A stretch of 25,491 nucleotides of DNA from Collinsella sp. (GCA_018378775.1 JAGZWV010000025.1:1-25491); one strand, 5' to 3'; shown: positions 16,275 to 22,849, counted from the first letter of the stretch. Notes: generated by a model from the letters alone, not told the origin. Numbers and translations are program-made.

Positions 16275-16399
16275 GCCGTCCGCATGGGGTAACTTCCCAG
16301 CGCGTCCTCGGACATGCAAAAAGGCTCGCTGCGCACTTTGTGCGGCGAGCCTTTTTGCGTCCTGCGGAGTGCGCTGGGAAGTTACCCCATGCGGACGGC
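16275..16399. repeat. 125-bp composite palindrome with terminator core between larD and tetR
   Basis: The outer arms 16275-16303 and 16371-16399 are perfect 29-bp reverse complements. Inside, GCAAAAAGGCTCGC (16316-16329) pairs perfectly with 16345-16358, capped by CGCAC-TTT-GTGCG. The inner stem has A-run and T-run flanks and would work as a terminator in both directions, which suits its place between convergent genes. GCGTCCTCG follows the left arm and TGCGGAGTGC precedes the right arm, as in the element at 13228-13352. The remaining 16400-16556 holds nothing that I can identify. Confidence 0.88.
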
Positions 16400-16556
16400 T
16401 GCGGGGTCTTTGTTGCGTTCGTACAAGCAACCCAACATATATATCTGAATTTGGATGGGAGGGGCTTGTTGCTGTTGGGGGGCATTGAAGCGCGAGTGGC
16501 ACTTTGGGATGCGTGGCGGCCTGGGTTGGGGCGATGCTTTAGGTTGAGCCTCTTAC

Positions 16557-17096
16557 TTAGTTGAAGAGGGGTTTTATGGCTGATAGGTAGTCTTTGGCTA
16601 CTTCGGCCTTATCTGCTTGGAAGTTGTGCCAGGCCCACCATTGGACCATTCCTACGAAGCTTGAGGCTATGTGGTGTAGTAGGAAGCTGCGGTCCATGGT
16701 GCCGGCGGGGCCGTTTGGGTCGGTAGGGACGGTTTCGGCTGCTCGTGACATGATGGTCTTGCGTAAGCAGTCGGCGAAGACGCGGGAGCCGGCGCCGGCT
16801 ACGAGGGCTCGAACGCCCTGGCGGCGCTCCCAGAGGTTGTTGAGGATATGCTCGACCTGCACGAGTGGGTCGTCGAGCGGTGTGCCATCGTCGTCGAGGG
16901 CGTGGGTACAGATGTCGCTCACGAGCTCGGACAGTAGGTCGTCTTTGCTCTTAAAGAGGCCGTAGAATGTCGCGCGGCCTACGTGAGCGCGCGCGATGAT
17001 GTCGCCGACGGTAATCTTGCCGTAGTCCACTTCGCGTAGCAGCTCGGAGAACGCCGCAACGATGGCAGCGCGGCTTTTTTCTTTGCGGGCATCCAT
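16557..17096 (-). CDS. TetR/AcrR-family transcriptional regulator
   Basis: 179 aa. The N-terminal DNA-binding domain is clear: KEKSRAAIVAAFSELLREVD, then the helix-turn-helix KITVGDIIARAHVGRATFYGLFKSKDDLL (about residues 24-52). The C-terminal ligand domain shows no recognisable specificity. The ATG at 17096 lies 2 nt after the larC stop codon (TAG-CC-ATG), so it is the third gene of a larB-larC-tetR unit. An upstream in-frame start at 17144 would overlap larC and is less likely. It may control the lar genes; inverted repeats at the larB promoter and around the larA -10 are candidate operators (inference). Confidence 0.9.
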   Translation of the reverse strand: MDARKEKSRAAIVAAFSELLREVDYGKITVGDIIARAHVGRATFYGLFKSKDDLLSELVSDICTHALDDDGTPLDDPLVQVEHILNNLWERRQGVRALVAGAGSRVFADCLRKTIMSRAAETVPTDPNGPAGTMDRSFLLHHIASSFVGMVQWWAWHNFQADKAEVAKDYLSAIKPLFN

Positions 17097-17098
17097 GG

Positions 17099-18010
17099 CT
17101 ATGCATCCACGTGAACGAGCAGACAACGGAGCGTGCCGGAGCAACCCTCGTAGGGGCGCTTACCGGCGCCGTAGCCGACGGCCTCGATGCGGTAGCGGGC
17201 CGGTAGGTGCTCGGACGTGCGCAGTGCGGCGACGATGGCGGCGCCCGTGGGCGTCACGAGCTCGCCGGCGACCGGTGCGGGCGTGAGGGCGATATTGCCT
17301 GCTTGGCATAGGTTGACGACGGCGGGCACCGGGATGGGCATAAGGCCGTGGGCACAGTGGATGGTGCCGTGACCCTCGGAGAGCGACTCGACGACAATGT
17401 CCTCGATACCCAGGTCATCGAGACAGATGGCGACCGAGCAGATGTCGACGATGGAGTCGATGGCGCCTACCTCGTGGAACATGACGGTCTCGGGCGTTTT
17501 GCCGTGGGCCTTGGCCTCGGCGGCGGCGAGCGCGGTAAAGATGGCGAGCGCGCGGCGCTTGGCGCCATCGCTTAACTGCGAGCCATCGATGATGGCGGCG
17601 ACATCCGCCAAAGAACGATGGTGATGGTGGTGGGCGTGATGATGGCCCTCGTGGCCATGGCCGTGGGTCTCATGATCATGCTCATGGCAGTGCTCGTGCT
17701 CGCCATGGCCATGATGGTGGTGCTCGTGTTCATGTGTGTGCTCGGCAGCTGCTTCGTTGCCGTAGAGCCAGGCCATGTCGTGGTCGTGGTTCTCGAGCTC
17801 CTCTGCCAGCTGAACGTCAAAGTCGCAGGCGTCGATGCCATGCTTGTTTGCGCGTGTAACGGCAATCTCAAAGCCGCCGACCGGAAGCGTGGCGAGCTGC
17901 TCGCGCAGGTGCTCCTCGCTGGCGCCCAGGTCGAGCAGGGCCGCGACAGTCATGTCGCCGCTGATGCCCGAGGTGCCGTCGATGATAAGCGTATGTTGAT
18001 GATTGGACAT
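17099..18010 (-). CDS. larC: LarC N-terminal domain (LarC1-like) with long His-rich insertion; C-terminal domain absent
   Basis: LarC is the CTP-dependent cyclometallase that inserts nickel into the pincer cofactor of LarA. This 303-aa protein has the LarC1 signatures: DGTSGISGDMTVAALLDLGA (11-30), FHEVGAIDSIVDI, HGLMPIPVPAVVNL and LVTPTGAAIVAAL, ending with GYGAGKRPYEGCSGTLRCLL. It stops there. Full LarC proteins continue with a CTP-binding C-terminal domain (LarC2), made in L. plantarum by programmed frameshifting. Here no frame downstream encodes such a domain, because tetR follows after 2 nt. Residues 91-131 hold 24 His in 41 positions, probably a nickel-binding tract. The start is ATG 18010 with AAGGAG 6-7 nt upstream. 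Confidence 0.9.
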   Translation of the reverse strand: MSNHQHTLIIDGTSGISGDMTVAALLDLGASEEHLREQLATLPVGGFEIAVTRANKHGIDACDFDVQLAEELENHDHDMAWLYGNEAAAEHTHEHEHHHHGHGEHEHCHEHDHETHGHGHEGHHHAHHHHHRSLADVAAIIDGSQLSDGAKRRALAIFTALAAAEAKAHGKTPETVMFHEVGAIDSIVDICSVAICLDDLGIEDIVVESLSEGHGTIHCAHGLMPIPVPAVVNLCQAGNIALTPAPVAGELVTPTGAAIVAALRTSEHLPARYRIEAVGYGAGKRPYEGCSGTLRCLLVHVDA

Positions 18011-18020
18011 GAAATGCTCC

Positions 18021-18803
18021 TTAACGGGTGCGGGGTGTGCCGGCGCTCAGATGATTGATAAGACTTGCCTGGTAGGCGGCGCCAAAGCCGTTATCGATAT
18101 TGACGACCGATACGCCGCTGGCGCAGGAGTTGAGCATGGCGAGTAGCGCGGCTACGCCACCAAAACTTGCGCCGTAGCCCACACTGGTGGGAACGGCGAT
18201 GACCGGACAGCTTACCAGGCCGCCGACAACGCTCGCCAGTGCGCCCTCCATGCCGGCGATGGCGATGACCACCTGTGCCTGAGCAAGTTCCTCGGCATGC
18301 GCGAGCAGGCGGTGCAGGCCGGCGACACCCACGTCGTAGAGGCGGTCGACCTCGTTGCCATAGAATTCGGCCGTCAACGCGGCTTCCTCGGCGACGGGCA
18401 GGTCGCTCGTGCCGGCGCAGGCGACGACGATGCGTCCGTTGCCGGTAGGGGAGGGCTTGCCGCCCACGAGGGCGAGCTGTGCGTCCGGGACATATCCCAG
18501 GTCGATGCCGTTGTCGAGGAGCTCCGAGGTACGGGCTGCTTTTTCGGCATCCAGGCGCGTGACCAGGATGCGCTCCTGGCCGGCATCGCGCAGCGCCTCG
18601 ATAATGGCGGCAATTTGCTCGGCGGTTTTACCGGCGCCGTAGACAACCTCGCCGGCTCCCTGGCGTACCCCGCGTGAAAGATCGAGCTGTGCAAAACCCA
18701 GATCGGCGGTCGGCGCCGTCTGGATGCGCGTGAGGGCGACTGCCGGGGCGACTGCTCCGTCGGCAACATCGCTCAGCAATTGCTCAAGATCTCGCTTATC
18801 CAT
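18021..18803 (-). CDS. larB: LarB, pyridinium-3,5-biscarboxylic acid mononucleotide synthase
   Basis: 260 aa. LarB carboxylates and hydrolyses nicotinic acid adenine dinucleotide in the first step of nickel-pincer cofactor synthesis. It has a short N-terminal helical part (DLEQLLSDVADG) and a C-terminal half related to PurE-type AIR carboxylases, seen as VVACAGTSDLPVAEEAALTA and VAGMEGALASVVGGL-like stretches with CPVIAVPTSVGYGASFGGVAALLAMLNSC. The start is ATG 18803, with AAGGGA 7 nt upstream; an in-frame start at 18836 overlaps the promoter region. larC follows 10 nt later. The pair supplies the cofactor for LarA across the window, but larE, needed between them, is not here. Confidence 0.94.
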   Translation of the reverse strand: MDKRDLEQLLSDVADGAVAPAVALTRIQTAPTADLGFAQLDLSRGVRQGAGEVVYGAGKTAEQIAAIIEALRDAGQERILVTRLDAEKAARTSELLDNGIDLGYVPDAQLALVGGKPSPTGNGRIVVACAGTSDLPVAEEAALTAEFYGNEVDRLYDVGVAGLHRLLAHAEELAQAQVVIAIAGMEGALASVVGGLVSCPVIAVPTSVGYGASFGGVAALLAMLNSCASGVSVVNIDNGFGAAYQASLINHLSAGTPRTR

Positions 18804-18846
18804 ATATGTTCCCTTCGACGGTGCAAAGTCTAGCACTCAAGGGCAA

Positions 18847-18907
18847 GTTTCCGAACACTAAGACAAAATTGTTCGGAAACTATAGGACAGACTGATTCAA
18901 TTGTTAA
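18847..18907 (-). promoter_or_regulatory. larB promoter with overlapping operator
   Basis: On the minus strand TTAACA (18907-18902) and TATAGT (18884-18879) are separated by 17 nt, each matching the consensus at five of six positions. Directly downstream and overlapping the -10 is a perfect 11-bp inverted repeat, GTTTCCGAACA (18847-18857) and TGTTCGGAAAC (18870-18880), 12 nt apart. No T-run follows, so a repressor operator is more likely than a terminator. The TetR-family regulator of the same operon is a candidate ligand. Confidence 0.7.
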
Positions 18908-18916
18908 ACGGATCGG

Positions 18917-19552
18917 CTAGTCACGCAGGATGATGTCCATGGCGAGCATCAGGTTGCGCTCATCGATGGCAAACGGGGCGGCTTCGCGCGTCTTGGGCTT
19001 GGCACAAAACGCGATGCCCGTGCCCGCGGCCTGAATCATGGGGATGTCGTTGGCGCCGTCGCCGATCGCGACGGTATGGGCCATGTCGACACCGCACTCG
19101 ACTGCCCAATCCAGCATCTGGATGAGTTTGGACTCCTTGGTCACAATGTCGGCCGCCAGCTTACCCGTGAGCTTGCCGTCCACGACTTCCAGGCGGTTGG
19201 CCAGGCAAAAATCGATGCCCGCAGCGGCCACGATCTTATCGGCGACCTCGTGGAAGCCGCCGCTCACCACGCCGACCTTCCAGCCCTTGCTGTGTGCCGA
19301 GCGCACAAGCTCCAACGCGCCGGGGGTAAACGTCACGCGCTCAAAGGTGCGCTCGAACACACTCTCGTCCAAGCCGGCAAGCAGCCCAACGCGCTCCTCG
19401 AGCGCCTGCTTAAAGTCCAGTTCGCCGCGCATGGCGCGCTCAGTGATCTTCGCCACTTGCTCGCCTACGCCGGCCTCCTCGCCCAACAGGTCGATGACCT
19501 CCTGGTTGATGAGCGTGGAGTCGATATCCATAACGATGAGGCGTGCAGTCAT
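18917..19552 (-). CDS. serB: Phosphoserine phosphatase (HAD family)
   Basis: 211 aa. It releases serine from phosphoserine, the last step of serine synthesis. HAD motifs are complete: MDIDST with nucleophile D9 and acid D11, the Ser motif VVSGGFHEVADKI, Lys in KESKL, and IGDGANDIPM. It has no N-terminal ACT domain, which some actinobacterial SerB proteins carry. The start is ATG 19552 with AAAGG 6-7 nt upstream; the 22 upstream in-frame residues (to 19618) do not look like SerB. It is divergent from aspS and ends just before the larB promoter. Confidence 0.93.
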   Translation of the reverse strand: MTARLIVMDIDSTLINQEVIDLLGEEAGVGEQVAKITERAMRGELDFKQALEERVGLLAGLDESVFERTFERVTFTPGALELVRSAHSKGWKVGVVSGGFHEVADKIVAAAGIDFCLANRLEVVDGKLTGKLAADIVTKESKLIQMLDWAVECGVDMAHTVAIGDGANDIPMIQAAGTGIAFCAKPKTREAAPFAIDERNLMLAMDIILRD

Positions 19553-19745
19553 GGCGGGCCTTTCCGAGTGCAGTTGTATTGGGGCACATTGTCGCACGTG
19601 GCGCGCGTCGGCAGACACTGCGACGCATCAATTGTTTCGTCTCCGTCAAGTCTTTGGGCAGGAGCTACTTTTCCGCGGCACATCGACACAGGTGCGATAA
19701 GATAGAACGCCATGTCTGGCTGCGCGGTTTACGCAGGCTGGGCAA

Positions 19746-19787
19746 ATCTGTACGACGCCGCCCGGAACGACACGGGGCGGCACAGAT
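19746..19787 (+). promoter_or_regulatory. aspS leader hairpin
   Basis: ATCTGT/ACAGAT encloses GCCGCCC (19757-19763) pairing with GGGCGGC (19775-19781), just before the aspS Shine-Dalgarno (AAGGAGG 19793-19799). There is no T-run. It may influence translation or message stability. I see no T-box sequence. Confidence 0.45.
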
Positions 19788-19808
19788 CCATAAAGGAGGA
19801 TCACTGGT

Positions 19809-21596
19809 ATGAGCCAGACCCGTCCCATCGACGAGCATTCCATGCACACCCGTACCTGCGGCGAGCTTCGCCGCGAGAACGTGGGCGAAGAGGTCACCCT
19901 CACCGGTTGGGTGAGCCGTCGCCGCGATCACGGCGGCCTTATTTTCTGCGACCTTCGCGACCGCGAGGGCATCACGCAGCTCACCTTCGACCCCGAGCAC
20001 TCCGACGGCGACGCCTTTAAGATTGCCGAGACCATGCGTCCCGAGTGGCCCATCAAGATCCACGGCGTCGTGCGCTCCCGTGGCGAGGAGACCACCAACG
20101 CCAAGCTCGCGACCGGCGAGATCGAGGTCCTGACCGACCACGCCGAGGTGCTCAACACGTCCGTCACCCCGCCGTTCCAGATCGAGGACGGCATCGAGAC
20201 CAGCGAGGACACCCGTCTGCGCTATCGCTATCTGGACCTCCGTCGTCCCGAGATGATGGCAAACCTCAAGCTGCGCTCCGACTTTACCTTTGCCATTCGC
20301 GAGGCGCTGCACAACCGTGAGTTCATGGAGGTCGAGACGCCCTCCCTGTTCAAGTCCACGCCCGAGGGCGCCCGCGACTTCATCGTCCCCAGCCGCATCC
20401 AGCCGGGCAACTTCTACGCTCTGCCGCAGTCCCCGCAGCTTCTGAAGCAGCTGCTCATGGTCGGTGGCGTCGAGCGCTACTACCAGGTTGCCAAGTGCTT
20501 CCGCGACGAGGACCTGCGTGCCGACCGTCAGCCAGAGTTCACCCAGGTCGATATCGAGATGTCTTTCGTGGACCAGAACGATGTCATGAGCGCGCTCGAG
20601 GAGGTTCTTGCCGATGCCTTCGGCCGCATGGGCGTCGAGATGCCCACGCCGCTGCGTCGCATGGACTACTGGGAGGCCATGGACACCTATGGCTCCGACA
20701 AGCCCGATACCCGCTATGGCATGCACCTGGTCGACCTGACCGACATCTTTGCCAACTCCAAGTTCAAGGTCTTTGCGACTGCCGCAAACGAGGAGGGCTC
20801 TGTCGTCAAGGCCATCAACGCCAAGGGTGCCGGTGCCTGGGCACGTGCCAAGATCGATAAGCTCGCCGGCGTGGCCTCCACGTTTGGCGCCAAGGGCCTG
20901 GCTTGGATCGCTTTCCGCGAGGACGGCTCTATCAACAGCCCCATCGTCAAGTTCTTCTCTGACGAGGAGATGGCGGCTCTGCGCGAGCGCATGGACGTCG
21001 AGCCCGGCGACCTTGTGATGTTCGCCGCCGGCCCGCGTCTGCTCTCTGACGAGATCCTGGGCGGCATGCGTTCTCACATGGCCAACGCACTCGAGATCAA
21101 GCGCGAGGGCCACGACTTCCTGTGGGTCGTCAACTTCCCGCTGTTCCACTGGGATGAGGACCGCAAGGCCTATGCAGCCGAGCATCAGCCCTTTACCCTG
21201 CCGACCGAGACCGACATCGCCAAGATCGAGGCTGACCCGTTGGCAGCCGGTTCCTGCACCTACGACTTTGTCATGGACGGCTTTGAGGCCGGCGGCGGCG
21301 GTATGCGTATCCACAACGCCGAGATGCAGATGTCCATGCTCAAGCTCCTGGGCTTTACCGAGGAGCGTGCCGAGTCGCAGTTCGGCTTCCTCATGGAGGC
21401 GCTCAAGTTTGGTGCACCCCCGATGGGTGGTTTTGCTCTGGGCCTGGACCGCGTGTGCATGCTGCTCACCGGCTCCGACTCCATCCGTGACGTCATGGCG
21501 TTCCCCAAGACGGCCAGCGGCTCCGACCTTATGTCGGGCGCTCCGAGTGCCGTTTCCGGCGCCCAGCTCAAGGACGTCAGCCTGCGCCTGATGTAG
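19809..21596 (+). CDS. aspS: Aspartate--tRNA ligase, probably Asp/Asn non-discriminating
   Basis: 595 aa, the bacterial length including the GAD insertion. N-terminal OB-fold anticodon domain (LTGWVSRRRDHGGLIFCDLR), motif 1/2 region (QSPQLLKQLLMVGGVERYYQ, KCFRDEDLRADRQPEFTQVD), GAD domain at about 310-420, and motif 3 (GFALGLDRVCMLLTG). In the OB-fold the sequence reads RRRDHGG. A His at this place (H31 in Pseudomonas aeruginosa) is linked to non-discriminating enzymes that also load Asp on tRNA-Asn, while discriminating ones usually have Leu. That would need GatCAB elsewhere in the genome. ATG 19809 has AAGGAGG 9 nt upstream. A strong terminator follows. Confidence 0.96.
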   Translation: MSQTRPIDEHSMHTRTCGELRRENVGEEVTLTGWVSRRRDHGGLIFCDLRDREGITQLTFDPEHSDGDAFKIAETMRPEWPIKIHGVVRSRGEETTNAKLATGEIEVLTDHAEVLNTSVTPPFQIEDGIETSEDTRLRYRYLDLRRPEMMANLKLRSDFTFAIREALHNREFMEVETPSLFKSTPEGARDFIVPSRIQPGNFYALPQSPQLLKQLLMVGGVERYYQVAKCFRDEDLRADRQPEFTQVDIEMSFVDQNDVMSALEEVLADAFGRMGVEMPTPLRRMDYWEAMDTYGSDKPDTRYGMHLVDLTDIFANSKFKVFATAANEEGSVVKAINAKGAGAWARAKIDKLAGVASTFGAKGLAWIAFREDGSINSPIVKFFSDEEMAALRERMDVEPGDLVMFAAGPRLLSDEILGGMRSHMANALEIKREGHDFLWVVNFPLFHWDEDRKAYAAEHQPFTLPTETDIAKIEADPLAAGSCTYDFVMDGFEAGGGGMRIHNAEMQMSMLKLLGFTEERAESQFGFLMEALKFGAPPMGGFALGLDRVCMLLTGSDSIRDVMAFPKTASGSDLMSGAPSAVSGAQLKDVSLRLM

Positions 21597-21619
21597 GCAA
21601 GCGGCTACATAGTGTCCGT

Positions 21620-21654
21620 AACGAGGGAAGGATGCGTGCCTTCCCTCGTTTTTT
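21620..21654 (+). terminator. aspS intrinsic terminator
   Basis: AACGAGGGAAGG (21620-21631) pairs perfectly with CCTTCCCTCGTT (21639-21650), followed by a T-run. Confidence 0.95.
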
Positions 21655-21739
21655 ATGCGCCGAGGTTGCGCCGGTAACGTACAATAACTACCACGTGGCT
21701 GGGTTTGCCGGCCGAATGTGCGATGCCGCGGGAGGGGAC

Positions 21740-21988
21740 ATGGTCGAGTTTACAAAGACGATTAAAGATCCGTTGGGATTACATGCCCGCCCGGTTGCGC
21801 TGCTCTATGACATCATTGCCAAGCATCGTAGCGACGTGTCAGTCAGTATCGGCGATCGCCACACGGATGGCCGCGACGTTATAGGGCTCATGGCGCTCTG
21901 CGGCGAATGTGGCGAAGACGTCGTGTTCCGCGTTTCGGGCGTGGATGAGGCCTCCTGCGTCACGTCGATCAGAAACCTCTCGCTTTAA
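21740..21988 (+). CDS. HPr-family phosphocarrier-like protein with Asp at the regulatory position
   Basis: 82 aa. HPr carries phosphate from enzyme I to PTS permeases on His15; in Gram-positives HPr kinase also phosphorylates Ser46 to signal catabolite repression. From ATG 21740 (GGAGGGG just upstream) the protein reads DPLGLHARPVALL with H15 and R17 in place. The Ser46 region reads GRDVIGLMALC: D46 replaces the serine in an otherwise HPr-like context (compare K-S-I-M-G). Asp at 46 is the classical phosphomimetic substitution. A -10 (TACAAT 21680-21685) lies upstream and terminators flank it, so it is monocistronic. It could be the organism's HPr or a regulatory paralogue. A longer in-frame start (21632) would lie inside the aspS terminator. 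Confidence 0.87.
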   Translation: MVEFTKTIKDPLGLHARPVALLYDIIAKHRSDVSVSIGDRHTDGRDVIGLMALCGECGEDVVFRVSGVDEASCVTSIRNLSL

Positions 21989-22043
21989 CCTCAACAATGT
22001 GACAAAGGGGCAGTCCCCTCTGTTGCATAAATTGGTATCAATA

Positions 22044-22081
22044 GGCACTGCAAAGAGACGGTCTTTGCAGTGCCCTTTTGT
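22044..22081 (+). terminator. Intrinsic terminator after the HPr-like gene
   Basis: GGCACTGCAAAGA (22044-22056) pairs perfectly with TCTTTGCAGTGCC (22062-22074) around a 5-nt loop, followed by CTTTTGTTT. Confidence 0.93.
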
Positions 22082-22126
22082 TTCGTACAGGAAACTTTTT
22101 CGAAAACTGAATAGAGACCCTTTCCA

Positions 22127-22180
22127 AAAAGTTAACCACGTGCTAGTTTACTAAAGCGAACATAGACGTGGTTAACTTTT
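22127..22180. promoter_or_regulatory. 15-bp inverted repeat upstream of feoA
   Basis: AAAAGTTAACCACGT (22127-22141) and ACGTGGTTAACTTTT (22166-22180) are perfect reverse complements, 24 nt apart, 43 nt before the first feoA. Each arm contains AAGTTA/TAACTT, also found in the feoB operator-like site at 22755-22774, and GTGGTTAACT recurs before the last gene of the window (25328-25337 region). No T-run of terminator type follows on the plus strand beyond four T in the arm. I read it as a regulator binding region for the feo genes. Confidence 0.55.
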
Positions 22181-22222
22181 ATCGCGTCGATGTTGAGGAC
22201 GAACTGACGTTAGGAGCCACTC

Positions 22223-22465
22223 ATGTCTTGTGGACCGCAGATGCCGGCCATGCCGCTTTCGATGGTAAAAGCGGGCGAAACCGTGCGCGTGTCTCGTGTA
22301 AAGGGCAATGAGGACATGAAGCACCACCTCAAGGACCTCGGCTTTGTCGAGGGCAGCGAAATCCACGTGGTGAGCTCGAGTGGCGCCAATATCATCGTCA
22401 CGGTGCTGGGCGCACGCTTTGGCATCGATTCCAAGGTTGCCATGCACATCATGACCGTCGGTTAG
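22223..22465 (+). CDS. feoA: FeoA-family ferrous iron transport accessory protein (first copy)
   Basis: 80 aa. FeoA is a small cytoplasmic SH3-like protein needed for FeoB function. Typical pattern: AGETVRVSRVKGNEDMKHHLKDLGFVEGSEIHVV followed by GANIIVTVLGARFGIDSKVAMHI. The N-terminal MSCGPQMPAMPLSM has a Cys and two Pro-Met steps and is a little longer than usual. ATG 22223 has TAGGAG 8 nt upstream. A second feoA follows after 39 nt, and feoB after that. Confidence 0.93.
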   Translation: MSCGPQMPAMPLSMVKAGETVRVSRVKGNEDMKHHLKDLGFVEGSEIHVVSSSGANIIVTVLGARFGIDSKVAMHIMTVG

Positions 22466-22504
22466 TCCGCAGCATTTCATAAAAACCGAAAGGGGGACAA
22501 GAGG

Positions 22505-22726
22505 ATGAAGACGTTGGGTGACGTTAAGGTGGGCGAGAGCTCCACCATCGTCAAGCTTCACGGTGAGGGTGCGCTTCGCCGCCACCTTATGGACTTGGGG
22601 CTCATCAAGGGCACTTCGTTCAAGGTCGTGAAGGTCGCGCCGCTCGGTGATCCGGTCGAGATCAACGTGCGCGGCTACGAGCTTTCCATCCGCAAGGAGG
22701 AGGCGGCCGTCGTCGAGGTCCAGTAA
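22505..22726 (+). CDS. feoA: FeoA-family ferrous iron transport accessory protein (second copy)
   Basis: 73 aa, the minimal FeoA length: LGDVKVGESSTIVKLHGEGALRRHLMDLGLIKGTSFKVVKVAPLGDPVEINVRGYELSIRKEEAAVVEV. The PLGDPVEINVRGYELSLR-like segment is the best match to classical FeoA. ATG 22505 has AAGGGGG (22489-22495) upstream. Two feoA genes before feoB is common in anaerobic Firmicutes and related gut bacteria; the two are clearly different in sequence, so they probably do not replace each other. Confidence 0.94.
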   Translation: MKTLGDVKVGESSTIVKLHGEGALRRHLMDLGLIKGTSFKVVKVAPLGDPVEINVRGYELSIRKEEAAVVEVQ

Positions 22727-22730
22727 AGGC

Positions 22731-22774
22731 TTGCGACGTATATTTCTGCAGATAAAGTTAGGTTTTTCTAACTT
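22731..22774 (+). promoter_or_regulatory. Internal feoB promoter with DtxR/IdeR-like operator
   Basis: TTGCGA (22731-22736), a 16-nt spacer and TAAAGT (22753-22758) form a possible promoter. AAGTTAG-GTTTTT-CTAACTT (22755-22774) is a 20-bp palindrome that overlaps the -10. Its shape resembles DtxR/IdeR-family iron-repressor boxes (TTAGGTTAG-type palindromes). A metal-dependent repressor would block feoB transcription when iron is plentiful (inference). Confidence 0.6.
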
Positions 22775-22803
22775 AATGCAGCATCTTTGAAGCACATTAT
22801 CCA

Positions 22804-22829
22804 GCCTGCGCGGAGAAAGCAGCGCAGGC
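22804..22829 (+). other. Hairpin between second feoA and feoB
   Basis: GCCTGCGC (22804-22811) pairs perfectly with GCGCAGGC (22822-22829) around a 10-nt loop, 20 nt before feoB. No T-run follows. It may stabilise the feoB message 5' end or tune translation. Confidence 0.55.
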
Positions 22830-22849
22830 ACACAAGGAAGAAGGATTGA

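Noticed and set aside
17096..17144. Programmed frameshift from larC into the overlapping open frame
   Set aside because: The other frame leads into the TetR protein, not into a LarC2 domain, and tetR has its own well-placed ATG.
17618..18058. Hydrophobic Met/Val-rich plus-strand open frame that looks like a membrane protein
   Set aside because: It is the complement of the LarC histidine codons (CAT/CAC read as ATG/GTG), so the hydrophobicity is an artefact.
19705..19808. T-box riboswitch before aspS
   Set aside because: The leader is short and has only a simple hairpin; no T-box sequence or terminator/antiterminator pair is seen.
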